Shown: piece by piece, positions 49,126 to 59,188 of the stretch
How positions within the stretch are numbered: the stretch's first letter is position 1
Layout: each line of letters starts with the position of its first letter
Origin: Vibrio sp. SS-MA-C1-2
GTDB taxonomy: Bacteria; Pseudomonadota; Gammaproteobacteria; Enterobacterales; Vibrionaceae
Assembly (NCBI RefSeq): GCF_021513135.1
Contig: NZ_CP090981.1
Coordinates: 806,001-870,000, forward strand
Reading direction: 5' to 3'
Length of the DNA stretch: 64,000 nt
Position numbers and translations under genes: made by a program
The notes under the pieces: generated by a model
What the model was told of the DNA's origin: nothing
What the model saw: the letters and a program-made list of their open reading frames with translations, nothing else
The model's database searches: none

Positions 49126-51084
49126 TTACTTAGTTAGATCAACTTTATAAACTGCAAAACCAACATCATCATGACCGACTTCAGTCATTGGGTACTGACC
49201 TCGTTCTTTAACAAACTTAGCCGCTTTCTCTGATGGTGACGTTTCAAAAACAACATTTAGGTTTTCACCTTCAATTGGAGCAAAACGCCAGTTATTATCA
49301 GCACTTGGTGTGACTTCGCCTTTCTCTTTACTTACGCGAGAGATATAGCTAGCAACAATTGAGCGGTTCTCATCTGGAGATGCAAAAGCGATGAACTCTG
49401 GACCTGTACCTGCAAATTTACCACTGTATGCACGGTAGTTGTTTGCCGCGACTAGGAACGTTTGCTTAGGATCAATCGCTTTACCTTGGAAAGTTAATCC
49501 TTTAATTCGGTGAGAATCTGCATTAACCAGTTTACAGTTACCGTCATAACGAGCCGGTTGAGTGACATCAATTTGATAATCAACACCATCAATGACATCA
49601 AAGTTATAGGTACGGAAGTCATCCCAATTGATTAATTGCTGTTGTTCTGTGCTATTTGGATCAATTTGATTGAACTGACCAGCAGCACACTCTAACCATT
49701 CACGAACTTCGTTACCAGTTACTTTTAGCGCCACTAATGTGTTCGGGTAAAGATAAAGGTCCGCTGCGTTACGGAACGTTAGTTGACCTGATTCAACTTC
49801 AGTAAAGTTACCTGGATCATTCTTACGACCACCGGCTTTAAATGGTGCTGCAGCTGAAAGTACAGGTGTACCATCTAAGTCTGGATCACCTTGAATAAAG
49901 CGTTCTACATAATCTTTTTGTGCAAGGTTAACAATCTGAACCGTTGGATCATCTTGAACTAACGCTAAGTAGCTGTACATGATGTCGTTAGACTTACCAA
50001 TTGGTTGGTTAACGAAATCAAGTGTTCCTTGGTGCTCTTCTGCAATAACAGCAATCATCTCTTTGTCAGCTTCAACTAATGGTGCTTTATTTTTAGCATC
50101 ATAGATTGGACGTGCTTCAGATTCACCTTTAACAACATCCCACTTACCATCAATCATTTTAAGTTCTAGATCGATAACACCAACATGGTTACCCCAGCGA
50201 CCCGGCATAACAGAAGCAACACCATTTACGGTGCCCATCTCGTTATCAACACCTTGAATACCATCAAAGCCTTTTCCAGGGAAAGTACCGTGAGAGTGGC
50301 CAAATGTAATCGCATCAATATCTTTCACTTCAGATAGGAAGTAAACCGAGTTTTCAGCTAATAGTTTATAAGGTTCTGTTGATAGACCTGAGTGAGGGAT
50401 CGCAACAATAACGTCTGCGCCTTCAGCTTTCATTTGTGGAACAAACTTTTCAGCGGTTTGCTTGATATCTTTTGCGACAACGATGCCTTCAAGATTTTTC
50501 TTATCCCACGTTAAGATTTGAGGTGGCACAAAACCGATATAACCGACTTTAATATTGTGCTCTTTACCGTCAGTATCTTTAAATTTGTAATCTTTGATAA
50601 CGTAAGGTGTGAAGAAGTTTTCGCCAGTTTTTGCATCATACACGTTGGCATTGATGTATGGGAATTTTGCGTCGTTAATCGCTTCTTTTAGGAAGTCTAA
50701 ACCGTAGTTGAACTCGTGGTTACCAAAGTTCGCTGCTTGGTAGTCCAATAAGTTCATTGCTTTATAAGCGGGGTGAACATCCGTCGGGGTTAGGCCACGA
50801 TCAGCCATGTAATCACCCATTGGACTACCTTGAAGTAGGTCGCCATTATCAACTAATACGCTGTTTACAACTTCAGCTTCCGCTTCTTTTACGGCTGTTG
50901 CTGTGCGAACAAGACCGATTTTTTGAGTTGGCTTATTCTTGTAGTAATCATAATCCATGATATTTGTGTGAATATCTGTAGTTTCGATAACGCGTAGCTT
51001 AATCGTCTCTGCAAATGCAGGACCAGCCATCGTTAATAAACCACCTAAGACAGCAATTGAAAGTGGCTTCATTGCTTGCTTCAT
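49126..51084 (-). CDS. cpdB: Periplasmic 2',3'-cyclic-nucleotide 2'-phosphodiesterase / 3'-nucleotidase CpdB
   Basis: Bifunctional periplasmic enzyme for scavenging nucleotides. It is 652 residues (E. coli 647): signal peptide cleaved at AFA-ETI (about residue 25), metallophosphoesterase domain with [41 protein letters not shown] and [10 protein letters not shown], then the 5'-nucleotidase C-terminal domain. A MKQAMKP start with GGAG upstream. Confidence 0.95.
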   Translation of the reverse strand: MKQAMKPLSIAVLGGLLTMAGPAFAETIKLRVIETTDIHTNIMDYDYYKNKPTQKIGLVRTATAVKEAEAEVVNSVLVDNGDLLQGSPMGDYMADRGLTPTDVHPAYKAMNLLDYQAANFGNHEFNYGLDFLKEAINDAKFPYINANVYDAKTGENFFTPYVIKDYKFKDTDGKEHNIKVGYIGFVPPQILTWDKKNLEGIVVAKDIKQTAEKFVPQMKAEGADVIVAIPHSGLSTEPYKLLAENSVYFLSEVKDIDAITFGHSHGTFPGKGFDGIQGVDNEMGTVNGVASVMPGRWGNHVGVIDLELKMIDGKWDVVKGESEARPIYDAKNKAPLVEADKEMIAVIAEEHQGTLDFVNQPIGKSNDIMYSYLALVQDDPTVQIVNLAQKDYVERFIQGDPDLDGTPVLSAAAPFKAGGRKNDPGNFTEVESGQLTFRNAADLYLYPNTLVALKVTGNEVREWLECAAGQFNQIDPNSTEQQQLINWDDFRTYNFDVIDGVDYQIDVTQPARYDGNCKLVNADSHRIKGLTFQGKAIDPKQTFLVAANNYRAYSGKFAGTGPEFIAFASPDENRSIVASYISRVSKEKGEVTPSADNNWRFAPIEGENLNVVFETSPSEKAAKFVKERGQYPMTEVGHDDVGFAVYKVDLTK

Positions 51085-51274
51085 AAATCAACTCCATTAA
51101 TTATTGTGCAAAAACTTGCATAAGGTAACAAAAAAAAGAATCTTGAAAATAATTCTCTTTTAATTTTGAGTTCTAAGTCCCATTTATAACTGCGCATTTT
51201 ATCTCTCAATCGTTCTAATGTTGATATTTATTTTTAAAAAAGGAACCTTAGATCTCAAAATAAGGAGAGGAACT

Positions 51275-51844
51275 GTGAAAAAAGAGCAATTATTACATTA
51301 TAAACTCTATTTTATTTGGCCTAATGATCGTTTATTGCCCGAAGTGAAATGGAGTGAAGCATATGGACGGTTATTTATATTAAAGGCACCTTCTATTGCA
51401 GTATTTGATTCTGTAGCGTTTCAAGAGGCAATTCAAAATCAAATAATAGACAGACAAGCTTGCTACCATACGATTTCTCAAGTCTCTATTGAGTTAGACG
51501 ATCCATTATTAACCGCGGATTTGGAGTTACAGAAATTACTCTGTTTGATTGAGCTTTATCAACAGCAAGGTGTATTAATTTTGATTGTGGGGTGCTTCAA
51601 TGACCAACTAACAAGTAGTGATTTTATTCATCGTTGGCCATATTGTCGAATTAGTGAGCTAAAGCTTAAAGAAAGTGAACTATCTCAGTCATTATTTAAT
51701 CGTCGTGTTTTTGAGTCCCAAGCCCATTATCAAGCAGATAATTTTGACTTTAACTTATTGGTCGGCAGTGTAATGGATGAGTTATTGCAAGGCGAATCTC
51801 TATTTACCCAAATTGATCATCAATCATTGAATTCGAAAGTTTAG
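51275..51844 (+). CDS. Hypothetical protein, unrecognised
   Basis: 189 residues from a GTG at 51275, chosen for the strong TAAGGAGAGG five bases upstream; the frame is open to 51218 but without ribosome-binding site. No signal peptide or membrane span; rich in Leu/Gln/Asp (MKKEQLLHYKLYFIWPNDRL...). LLCLIELYQQQGVLILIVGC is a hydrophobic core strand, and the tail is Gln/Ser-rich. I recognise no domain. It lies alone between cpdB and fbp and ends 29 bp before a palindromic hairpin. Confidence 0.65.
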   Translation: MKKEQLLHYKLYFIWPNDRLLPEVKWSEAYGRLFILKAPSIAVFDSVAFQEAIQNQIIDRQACYHTISQVSIELDDPLLTADLELQKLLCLIELYQQQGVLILIVGCFNDQLTSSDFIHRWPYCRISELKLKESELSQSLFNRRVFESQAHYQADNFDFNLLVGSVMDELLQGESLFTQIDHQSLNSKV

Positions 51845-51871
51845 TTATCACGATATGTCTATCATATTAAT

Positions 51872-51902
51872 AATAACCCCAGAGTTTATACTGGGGTTAT
51901 TA
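51872..51902. terminator. Hairpin between the hypothetical gene and fbp
   Basis: AATAACCCCAG (51872-51882), loop AGTTTATA, CTGGGGTTATT (51891-51901). A perfect 11-pair stem between convergent genes, but no pure U-tract follows. Confidence 0.5.
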
Positions 51903-51982
51903 TGCCTTTCTTACTTTCGGTATATATTTCTTATCTATAACCTTCAGTATCTTTATTTTGGAGGTGATACGGGATAATTAAT

Positions 51983-53008
51983 TTATTCTGATCCTGGGTT
52001 ACTCTCTTCTGCAGCAAGGAACTCTTCAATTGTGAGCACCATATTGCGAGAACCGACAAAGAACGGAACACGCTGATGTAGTTCGGTTGGTTTGAGATCC
52101 ATAATACGTTTATCGCCATCAGAAGCGATACCACCTGCTTGTTCCATGATGAAAGCCATTGGATTGCATTCATACAACAGGCGTAATTTACCTTGTGGGT
52201 GAGAATGCGTACTTGGATAAAGGTAGATACCACCTTTTAATAGATTACGATGGAAATCGGCAACCAAAGAACCAATGTATCGCGAGGTATAAGGACGATT
52301 ATCCGACGGTACAACCTCTTGACAATATTTTAGATATTTTTTAACTCCGGTCGGGAAGCGAATGTAATTCCCTTCATTAATAGAATAAATCGTGCCATCT
52401 TGAGGGATTGTCATGTTTTCATGAGAGAGACAGAAAACACCAAGCGACGGATCATAAGTAAAACCGTGTACTCCATTACCCGTGGTATAAACCAACATGG
52501 TTGATGAACCATAAATCACATAACCAGCGGCAACTTGTTGATTCCCTGGTTGAAGGAAATCTTCTTGAGTTGGTGGTGTACCAACAGGAGAAACGCGACG
52601 ATAAATAGAGAAAATGGTACCAACAGAGACATTGACATCAATATTTGAAGAGCCATCAAGGGGATCCATTAATACGACATACTTCGCATTACGGTTTAAT
52701 TCCTTGTTGAAAGCAACCGCTTCATCTTCTTCTTCACTGGCAACACCACAAACTTGGTCTCGTGCTTCTAGGGCTGCTTTAAATTTTTCATTGGCGTAAA
52801 GATCCAGCTTTTGTTGCTCTTCGCCTTGAATGTTTTCATTACCAGCGGCTCCTGTAATATCAACCAAACCCGCTTTGTTGATCTCACGATTGACGATTTG
52901 AGAAGCCAATTTAATTGAACCAAGAAGAGAAGAGAGATCACCACTGGCATGTGGAAAATCATTTTGCTTCTCTATAATAAATTCACCTAGTGTTCTTATT
53001 TCAGACAT
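51983..53008 (-). CDS. fbp: Fructose-1,6-bisphosphatase class I
   Basis: Gluconeogenic phosphatase, 341 residues (E. coli 332). The metal site is [20 protein letters not shown]; substrate residues lie in [20 protein letters not shown] and [21 protein letters not shown]-terminal allosteric region [20 protein letters not shown]. It is divergent from mpl, the same partner as in many gammaproteobacteria. Confidence 0.96.
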   Translation of the reverse strand: MSEIRTLGEFIIEKQNDFPHASGDLSSLLGSIKLASQIVNREINKAGLVDITGAAGNENIQGEEQQKLDLYANEKFKAALEARDQVCGVASEEEDEAVAFNKELNRNAKYVVLMDPLDGSSNIDVNVSVGTIFSIYRRVSPVGTPPTQEDFLQPGNQQVAAGYVIYGSSTMLVYTTGNGVHGFTYDPSLGVFCLSHENMTIPQDGTIYSINEGNYIRFPTGVKKYLKYCQEVVPSDNRPYTSRYIGSLVADFHRNLLKGGIYLYPSTHSHPQGKLRLLYECNPMAFIMEQAGGIASDGDKRIMDLKPTELHQRVPFFVGSRNMVLTIEEFLAAEESNPGSE

Positions 53009-53317
53009 CCGATTTCCTTAATAATGTTAAACTATCATAAAGTGAAATATCCCTGTTCATTACTCGACCTTGATATTTTTGTTGCGAGTTACTTAACTCT
53101 GCTATCAGCCAAAATGGAATAAATCAGGGAAAGATTAAGGTAATTTTCACTTCTTATAGGTATTTATTTGAAGATCAATTACAGTTAATAAATAGGGAAC
53201 TACTGTCTTAGAACAATACATGATTCAGTAGATAAAGAAAGGTCAAATTTCGATCTAATGTAACTGTTTTGTGATGTTTTTCAATGTCATTTATAACATA
53301 ATTAAAAAGTAGTGATT
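53009..53317. other. Divergent intergenic region fbp / mpl (309 bp)
   Basis: No gene visible. It contains the candidate mpl promoter at 53269-53297; a fbp promoter on the other strand cannot be fixed with confidence. The sequence is AT-rich without clear repeats. Confidence 0.5.
53269..53297 (+). promoter_or_regulatory. Candidate sigma-70 promoter of mpl
   Basis: TTGTGA, 17-bp spacer, TATAAC (53292-53297). The predicted start near 53304 leaves a leader of about 14 nt before the ATG, consistent with the weak ribosome-binding site there. Confidence 0.4.
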
Positions 53318-54673
53318 ATGCATATTCATATTTTAGGTATTTGCGGCACATTTATGGGTGGTGCTGCTATTTTAGCCAAAGAGCTGGGACATAAAGTGAC
53401 CGGGAGTGATACCAATGTTTATCCTCCAATGAGCACGCTTCTTGAATCAAAAGGTGTGGAAATTATTCAAGGTTATGATCCTTCTCAATTAGAACCTGCA
53501 CCTGATTTAGTAGTTATAGGTAATGCATTAAGTCGTGGTAATCCTTGTGTTGAATATGTTCTCAATCAAGGTTTGCGTTATGACTCAGGACCGAAATGGT
53601 TATTTGATTTTCTTCTTAAAGATCGTTGGGTACTCGCCGTTGCAGGAACTCATGGTAAAACCTCTACCGCCAGCATGTTAGCATGGATTCTAGAGGATTG
53701 TGGTTATCAGCCAGGCTATTTGATTGGTGGTGTGCCAGGTAATTTTGATGTCTCAGCCCGTTTAGGTAATACGCCATTTTTTGTGGTGGAAGCGGATGAG
53801 TATGACAGCGCCTTTTTTGATAAGCGATCTAAGTTTGTCCATTACCACCCAAGAACTTTAATTATTAATAATCTTGAATTTGATCATGGCGATATTTTTA
53901 ATGATATTTCTGATATCCAACGTCAATTCCACCATCTCATTCGCACTATTCCAAGTGAGGGGCGGATCTTAGCGCCATTGGATAACCAGAATGTTGCAGA
54001 GACGATTGAGATGGGGTGCTGGAGTGAATTAGAAAGCTCCGGAGAAACAGGGCAGTGGCAGAGTCAAAAAGTGACGGCGGATGGTTCTGAATTTGAGATT
54101 TTATTCGATCAACAAGTGGTAGGAAAGGTCAAATGGTCATTGATTGGTGAGCATAACATGGCGAATGCAAGAATGGCGGTGGCTGCTGCTCGTCATGTTG
54201 GCGTGACACCTGATCTTGCTTGTCAATCACTTGAAACATTTATTAATGCTAAACGACGCTTAGAGTTAAGGGGCTGCGTCAATAATATTTCAGTTTATGA
54301 TGATTTTGCTCATCACCCAACGGCGATTCAACTGACTCTTGAAGGATTGAGAGCTAAGGTCGGAGAACAACGTATCTTTGCGGTACTTGAGCCGAGATCA
54401 AATACCATGAAGTCGGGTGTCTTTAATGACAAGATTGCCCCTGCACTTGAGTTAGCGGATCAGGTTTTCTTCTATCAAGATGATCATCTTTCATGGTCGC
54501 TGGAACAAATAAAAGCAGAGTGTCAACAACCCACTGAAGTCTATAATGATATTGATAAATTGGTGATGGCGATTAAGGAACAAGCGCAACCTGAGGATCA
54601 TATCTTAGTGATGAGTAATGGTGGCTTTGGTGGTATTCATCTCAAATTACTTAAGGCACTGGGTCGCGAGTAA
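53318..54673 (+). CDS. mpl: UDP-N-acetylmuramate:L-alanyl-gamma-D-glutamyl-meso-diaminopimelate ligase
   Basis: Mur-ligase that returns recycled murein tripeptide to UDP-MurNAc. It is 451 residues from the ATG at 53318 (MHIHILGICGTFMGGAAIL as in E. coli; a GTG six bases earlier is possible). The ATP loop is AVAGTHGKTSTASMLAW; then GGVPGNFDVSARLG, VVEADEYDSAFFDKRSKFVH and DDFAHHPTAIQLTLEGL. Confidence 0.96.
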   Translation: MHIHILGICGTFMGGAAILAKELGHKVTGSDTNVYPPMSTLLESKGVEIIQGYDPSQLEPAPDLVVIGNALSRGNPCVEYVLNQGLRYDSGPKWLFDFLLKDRWVLAVAGTHGKTSTASMLAWILEDCGYQPGYLIGGVPGNFDVSARLGNTPFFVVEADEYDSAFFDKRSKFVHYHPRTLIINNLEFDHGDIFNDISDIQRQFHHLIRTIPSEGRILAPLDNQNVAETIEMGCWSELESSGETGQWQSQKVTADGSEFEILFDQQVVGKVKWSLIGEHNMANARMAVAAARHVGVTPDLACQSLETFINAKRRLELRGCVNNISVYDDFAHHPTAIQLTLEGLRAKVGEQRIFAVLEPRSNTMKSGVFNDKIAPALELADQVFFYQDDHLSWSLEQIKAECQQPTEVYNDIDKLVMAIKEQAQPEDHILVMSNGGFGGIHLKLLKALGRE

Positions 54674-54690
54674 AAGAGTGAGGTTAATAA

Positions 54691-54728
54691 ATCAGGGCTG
54701 ATTGAATAATCTCAATTTAGCCCTGATA
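54691..54728 (-). terminator. Hairpin terminator between mpl and uspA
   Basis: ATCAGGGCT (54691-54699) pairs with AGCCCTGAT (54719-54727), with a nested ATTGA/TCAAT stem. On the minus strand it is followed by TTTATT, so it fits the uspA end best. Confidence 0.5.
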
Positions 54729-54763
54729 CAAAAAATCTAACGATTCAGGATTAACAAAACTGA

Positions 54764-55201
54764 TTAGCCTTGTGGTTTTATTACCATCACGTTAATCGGT
54801 GAGTTCTCAACCACTTTTGCCGCCACAGAACCGAGCATTACTTTATCTAATCGTGAACGTTTATGGCTTGGGATAATAATAAGATCAGCGTTAATTTTTG
54901 CACTCTGTTTTAGAATGGTGGTGTAGGGTTTTCCTTCTTCAATATGAAGATGGTAATTAACGTTTTCCGTGATGTACTTAGCCGCAAATTTTTCTAATTG
55001 AATTTTTACATCTGCTTTCATCTGTTGCGCGGCTTCTTGTGGAAAATAGCTTGCGACCATTGACATATGGATCCCAGGCAGTACGTTGAGCAGGTGGATC
55101 TCAGCCCCCATTGTGGCTGCTAATGCTTGTGCTTGTTCTAGCGCCTTATCGGCAAAACTCTCTTCATTTAAATCGACTGGAACTAGGATGTTCTTATACA
55201 T
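54764..55201 (-). CDS. Universal stress protein family, TRAP-associated
   Basis: 145 residues from MYKNILVPVDLNEE; a longer form starting 21 bases upstream is open but not family-like. Single Usp domain with the ATP-binding C-terminal signature approximated by IIIPSHKRSRLDKVMLGSVA and VVENSPINVMVI (the usual GS-x-S/T region reads GSVAAKV). It lies directly after the TRAP permease on the same strand. UspA-type proteins beside TRAP transporters, such as TeaD of Halomonas, are known to bind ATP and modulate transport; the same is likely here by inference. Confidence 0.85.
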   Translation of the reverse strand: MYKNILVPVDLNEESFADKALEQAQALAATMGAEIHLLNVLPGIHMSMVASYFPQEAAQQMKADVKIQLEKFAAKYITENVNYHLHIEEGKPYTTILKQSAKINADLIIIPSHKRSRLDKVMLGSVAAKVVENSPINVMVIKPQG

Positions 55202-55258
55202 AGTTTTCTCATTCTTACCCATCGTTAATGATGAATTCTTTGGTCGAAAAAAGTTGGT

Positions 55259-55287
55259 TTAATGGGGATATTCGGTATCCCCATTAA
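55259..55287 (-). terminator. Hairpin between TRAP permease gene and uspA
   Basis: TTAATGGGGATA (55259-55270), loop TTCGG, TATCCCCATTAA (55276-55287): perfect 12-pair stem, with T6 a few bases later on the minus strand. It could attenuate rather than fully stop transcription into uspA. Confidence 0.6.
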
Positions 55288-55304
55288 ACGTTATGATGAC
55301 GCTA

Positions 55305-57866
55305 TTATTTCACACATCGTCTTCTTTGATTCCAACCAATGCCAAATAATAGAAGTAAAGTTGGTACAAATACCCACTCTTTCATCGGTCTATCGGTTGG
55401 TGTCGCAATATCAATAATCTGCCAATCAAAAGAAATCCCTACCATCTCAGCTGGACTACTGAATTGAACCATATCGACGATCATCTTATCATCTTGCTGA
55501 CTTAACATAAGACCGGTTGAATCGATACGCTCTTGACCATCAGTTAGGTTTTCATCAAAGGGTAGTTGAACTGTCTTTGTGATGATCTTTCCATCAATAT
55601 TTTCACCCGCAACACGTAATATTAAAGGCTGGTTTGCAGGGACATCACCCGCCACTTCAATTATCTCAGTACCATTATGGATGATATTTGGCGCATAAAC
55701 TTTATCCCACCAGAAGCCTGGGCGGAATAGGGTAAAAGTGATCAACAATAGTAGAATGGTTTCCCACCACTTATTCTTCGTCATCCACCATCCTTGAGTT
55801 GCCGAAGAGAAAACCAGCATCGCAATAGTTGCCGAACTGACGGTTAAGAATAGGTGCCACAAGCTATCAATTCCGATCAACAATAATTGAGTATTGAAGA
55901 TAAACATAAAGGGTAGAATGGCAGTACGGATATCGTAGGTAAAACCTTGTAAACCAGTACGAATCGGGTCTGATTTAGCAATAGCAGCAGCGGCAAAGGC
56001 AGCTAAGCCCACTGGCGGAGTATCATCAGCCAAAATGCCAAAATAGAACACAAATAGATGAACGGCAATTAATGGAATGATCAAGCCATTCTGTGCACCT
56101 AAAGTAACAATTACTGGCGCCATTAAGGTTGAAACAACAATGTAGTTTGCTGTCGTCGGTAACCCCATACCAAGGATTAAGCTGATGATCGCAGTGAAGA
56201 TCAGCATCAATATAACGTTACCATCTGAGACAAACTCAACAAAGTTGGTCATCACAAAACCGATACCTGTTAATGTTACTACACCAACAACCACACCTGC
56301 TGCTGCTGTCGCTACACCGATACCAATCATATTACGAGAGCCGCTGACTAAACTCTCAATAAGGTCAACAAATCCGGCTTTGATGGCATCTTGCATCTGT
56401 TGCTGTTTATTGAAAATCGCAAATAGAGGGCGTTGAGTGATCAAGATAAAGATCATAAATAACGTCGCCCAAAAGGCAGAGAGTCCTGCTGAGAATCGCT
56501 CAACCGTCAAACACCAAATTAGAACCACAATAGGCAGCAAGAAATGCAGGCCTGATTTAATCGTTGGCCCTGCATCTGGAACTTCAGTGATCTCATCATT
56601 TAAATCTTGCTGAGCATACTCTTGATAACCAGCAGAGAAACGAACTAGTCCAATATAGGCAATTAAAACAAAAATTCCCACGATATAAGTCGCGGCATCA
56701 CCAAAGACATCTTTGGTCCAGCCGATACCGTAATAGACCGCACCACTGAGAATTATCAAGCTTAGAATGGTGGCAGTAAATGACATCAGAGTATGAGTTA
56801 AACGCGTTGTTGTACGGCGCGGTAATCCTTCCATGCCAGCTTTACATGCTTCTAAATGCACAATGTAAAGTAATGCGATGTAAGAGATTAAAGCGGGCAG
56901 AATCGCATGCTGAATAACTTCAACGTAAGAAATTCCAACGTACTCAACCATTAAGAAAGCCGCAGCTCCCATAATCGGTGGCGTTAACTGACCATTAGTT
57001 GACGCCGCCACTTCTACTGCACCTGCTTTATAGTCAGGGAAGCCAACACGTTTCATTAACGGTATTGTGAATGTTCCGGTAGTCACAACGTTTGCAATCG
57101 AAGAGCCAGAGACTAACCCTGACAAACCTGATGCAACAACCGCAGCTTTTGCTGGGCCTCCACGCATATGACCGAGTAATGAAAATGCTACTTTAATGAA
57201 GTAAGAGCCTGCGCCAGCTCGATCTAACATGGCACCAAAAAGGACAAAGAGGAAAACAAAAGAAGTTGAAACTCCTAACGCAACCCCAAACACCCCTTCA
57301 GTTGTTAGCCATAAGTGGGACATGGCTTTATTCAAGCTTGCACCTTTATGAGCAATAACATCTGGCATATGCGGGCCAGCGAAAGTGTAGAATAAGAAAA
57401 TTGCGGCAATCGCCATCAATGGTGGACCTAATGCTCGACGAGTTGCTTCTAGTAGTAAAAGCATGCCGATAACCGAAACCGTCACATCCATTGTTGTTGG
57501 TGCGCCAGAACGATCGGCTAATTGGTCATAGAAGAGAAAAAGATAACCCGCAGCAAAGCTGCCCAAAAGTGCCAGTATCCAATCTTGAACTGGAATTCGA
57601 TCACGAGGTGAGCTTTTTATAGCAGGGTAGGCGGTAAATGCTAAAAAGATAGCAAAAGCTAAGTGTACTGAACGAGCTTCTGTGTCGTTAAGTACGCCAA
57701 AGTTGAAAATAAAAGGCAGAGGAGAGGCGTACCAAAGTTGAAATAGCGCCCAGCAAAGCGGAACAAACCAGATGATTTTTCCACTTAATCCTTTGGGATT
57801 CCTTGCGCCAGTATCGGATTGTGCAACCATTTCTTGCACATCCGCTGTTGACTGTGTCTTACTCAT
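55305..57866 (-). CDS. TRAP transporter fused permease (4TM/12TM, TAXI type)
   Basis: 853 residues with many membrane spans; the small (DctQ-like, about 30-190) and large (DctM-like, about 200-690) TRAP subunits are fused, followed by a short C-terminal periplasmic-type segment and a last span. Motifs of the large subunit: SGLSGLVSGSSIANVVTTG, VEVAASTNGQLTPPIMGAAA and LGMGLPTTANYIVVSTLMAP. This fused form works with a TAXI-family periplasmic receptor, which is not encoded here. In V. cholerae I recall a TAXI gene between this permease and argR; here that gap (506 bp) has no such gene. Substrate unknown; dicarboxylates or glutamate-like compounds are typical. Confidence 0.92.
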   Translation of the reverse strand: MSKTQSTADVQEMVAQSDTGARNPKGLSGKIIWFVPLCWALFQLWYASPLPFIFNFGVLNDTEARSVHLAFAIFLAFTAYPAIKSSPRDRIPVQDWILALLGSFAAGYLFLFYDQLADRSGAPTTMDVTVSVIGMLLLLEATRRALGPPLMAIAAIFLFYTFAGPHMPDVIAHKGASLNKAMSHLWLTTEGVFGVALGVSTSFVFLFVLFGAMLDRAGAGSYFIKVAFSLLGHMRGGPAKAAVVASGLSGLVSGSSIANVVTTGTFTIPLMKRVGFPDYKAGAVEVAASTNGQLTPPIMGAAAFLMVEYVGISYVEVIQHAILPALISYIALLYIVHLEACKAGMEGLPRRTTTRLTHTLMSFTATILSLIILSGAVYYGIGWTKDVFGDAATYIVGIFVLIAYIGLVRFSAGYQEYAQQDLNDEITEVPDAGPTIKSGLHFLLPIVVLIWCLTVERFSAGLSAFWATLFMIFILITQRPLFAIFNKQQQMQDAIKAGFVDLIESLVSGSRNMIGIGVATAAAGVVVGVVTLTGIGFVMTNFVEFVSDGNVILMLIFTAIISLILGMGLPTTANYIVVSTLMAPVIVTLGAQNGLIIPLIAVHLFVFYFGILADDTPPVGLAAFAAAAIAKSDPIRTGLQGFTYDIRTAILPFMFIFNTQLLLIGIDSLWHLFLTVSSATIAMLVFSSATQGWWMTKNKWWETILLLLITFTLFRPGFWWDKVYAPNIIHNGTEIIEVAGDVPANQPLILRVAGENIDGKIITKTVQLPFDENLTDGQERIDSTGLMLSQQDDKMIVDMVQFSSPAEMVGISFDWQIIDIATPTDRPMKEWVFVPTLLLLFGIGWNQRRRCVK

Positions 57867-58372
57867 ATTAATGTCCTTTAATGAGTATACCCTCTAAATT
57901 GAGGCCACGAATATATTGACGATAATGATTCGTCGACTAGTCGCTTCAATGAGTTTGGATATATATTTTGACTTGACGTTATAGTCGTCTTTTATTTATT
58001 AAACTAACGAAAACTTAACGTCATTTTATCTGTCCCTATTCGTTTTTTGTCGATAATCTTGATACTGAATTGAAAGCGAATTTAGCTTTATCCGTCATTA
58101 TCCCTTATTTGAGGCAACAGATTATAGTTCAGTAAAACATAAGATTTTTAGCTTGTTGATTGAATATTGAAGGCATAATGCATCAAGTTATCAACAAAGT
58201 TTAAACTAATAGAGGTGTGTAATTTAATGATCAATTTACATTATTTTGATGTTTTTGGGAATAGAGTGCAAAAACAAAAAACATAACTCCTTATTAATCA
58301 TTGGGTTATGTTTTTTTGTTTGGGGGGATTTTGAATTATTATTACTTTTAAAACATAAAAGCGACGATTCTG
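57867..58372. other. Intergenic region TRAP permease / argR (506 bp), no receptor gene
   Basis: No open frame of receptor size exists on either strand. Visible items: a 19-codon frame at 58227-58286 with AGAGGTG upstream, and the argR terminator (58276-58318). The remainder is AT-rich with no residue of a TAXI gene that I can recognise, and presumably holds the permease promoter. Confidence 0.6.
58276..58318. terminator. Terminator after argR
   Basis: AAAAACATAAC ... GTTATGTTTTTTT, an 11-pair stem with A and T runs either side, about 55 bp after the argR stop on the minus strand. Confidence 0.75.
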
Positions 58373-58843
58373 TTAACGAATATAGTCAAATAGATCGCAG
58401 ATTGAGTTAAACAGTTTTTCTGTCGTCGTTCCTTGAGTTGGTGTGACAAAAATAGTGTCATCACCTGCCACTACACCTAAAATACCTTCTGTTTTTCCTA
58501 ATGAATCCAGAAGACGAGCAATTAATTGCGCCGCACCTGGACCTGTATGGATCACAATCAGTGAATCATTAAAATCCACTTCCATGATCAGATCTTTTAA
58601 TGGGCTATTAACCGTTGGGACTCCAAGCTCAACCGGAAGGCAATAAACCATCTCCATTTTGGCATTTCGTGTTCTAACTGCACCAAATTTGGTTAGCATA
58701 CGGGATACTTTGGATTGATTTATGTGATCAAACCCTTGAAGTTTTAATGCATCCACAATCTCACTCTGGGAGCTAAACTTTTCATCTTTTAAAATAGATT
58801 TGAATGCTTTCGTTAGTCGATCTTGTTTATCTGAATTTCGCAT
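58373..58843 (-). CDS. argR: Arginine repressor ArgR
   Basis: Hexameric arginine-responsive repressor and XerCD cofactor. It is 156 residues from [15 protein letters not shown] (a start 42 bases upstream is open but not family-like). The wHTH region [20 protein letters not shown] and [15 protein letters not shown] are nearly identical to E. coli; the arginine-binding C-terminal domain has [19 protein letters not shown] and [11 protein letters not shown]. Divergent from mdh, as in E. coli and Vibrio. Confidence 0.95.
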   Translation of the reverse strand: MRNSDKQDRLTKAFKSILKDEKFSSQSEIVDALKLQGFDHINQSKVSRMLTKFGAVRTRNAKMEMVYCLPVELGVPTVNSPLKDLIMEVDFNDSLIVIHTGPGAAQLIARLLDSLGKTEGILGVVAGDDTIFVTPTQGTTTEKLFNSICDLFDYIR

Positions 58844-59188
58844 AATAGGTTTAGTGTGGAAAATAAGGTGGAGGTATTCTCGCATAGCTAAACAGGTTGC
58901 TGCAACTCTAGTTACTAAAATTTATTATTTAAGCAGAGAATAAAACTTGGTAAGTTATTATCTATTTGAAATTAAAGAATTATTAATTTTCACTATTATT
59001 ATTTTATGAATAGATATATAAATATAAGCAACAATATAACTATTTTGTAAATTGGGTGTGAGATTTTAGTTGTTAGTTTGCTCAATATCGCAAAGCTTAT
59101 GTTCACGTATTGTTTTTATTTTGTAGTTACTATAACGTAACTAAGTAGAACAATGCGGATAACATTTTGTACATTAAGGAGAATGAAA
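58844..59188. other. Divergent control region argR / mdh (345 bp)
   Basis: No gene visible. It contains the mdh -10 region with a dyad (TAGTTAC / GTAACTA at 59126-59132 and 59139-59145) flanking TATAAC. ARG-box-like half-sites such as TATGAATAGAT (near 59005) are present but no full 18-bp ARG box is convincing. Confidence 0.5.
59126..59145. promoter_or_regulatory. 7-bp dyad around the mdh -10 sequence
   Basis: TAGTTAC, TATAAC, GTAACTA: perfect inverted arms exactly enclosing the probable -10 hexamer. Position suggests a repressor or regulator site for mdh; the factor is not identifiable. Confidence 0.4.

Noticed and set aside
51931-52233. 100-codon minus-strand frame at the fbp 3' end
   Set aside because: It lies in another frame of fbp, which is fully conserved there.
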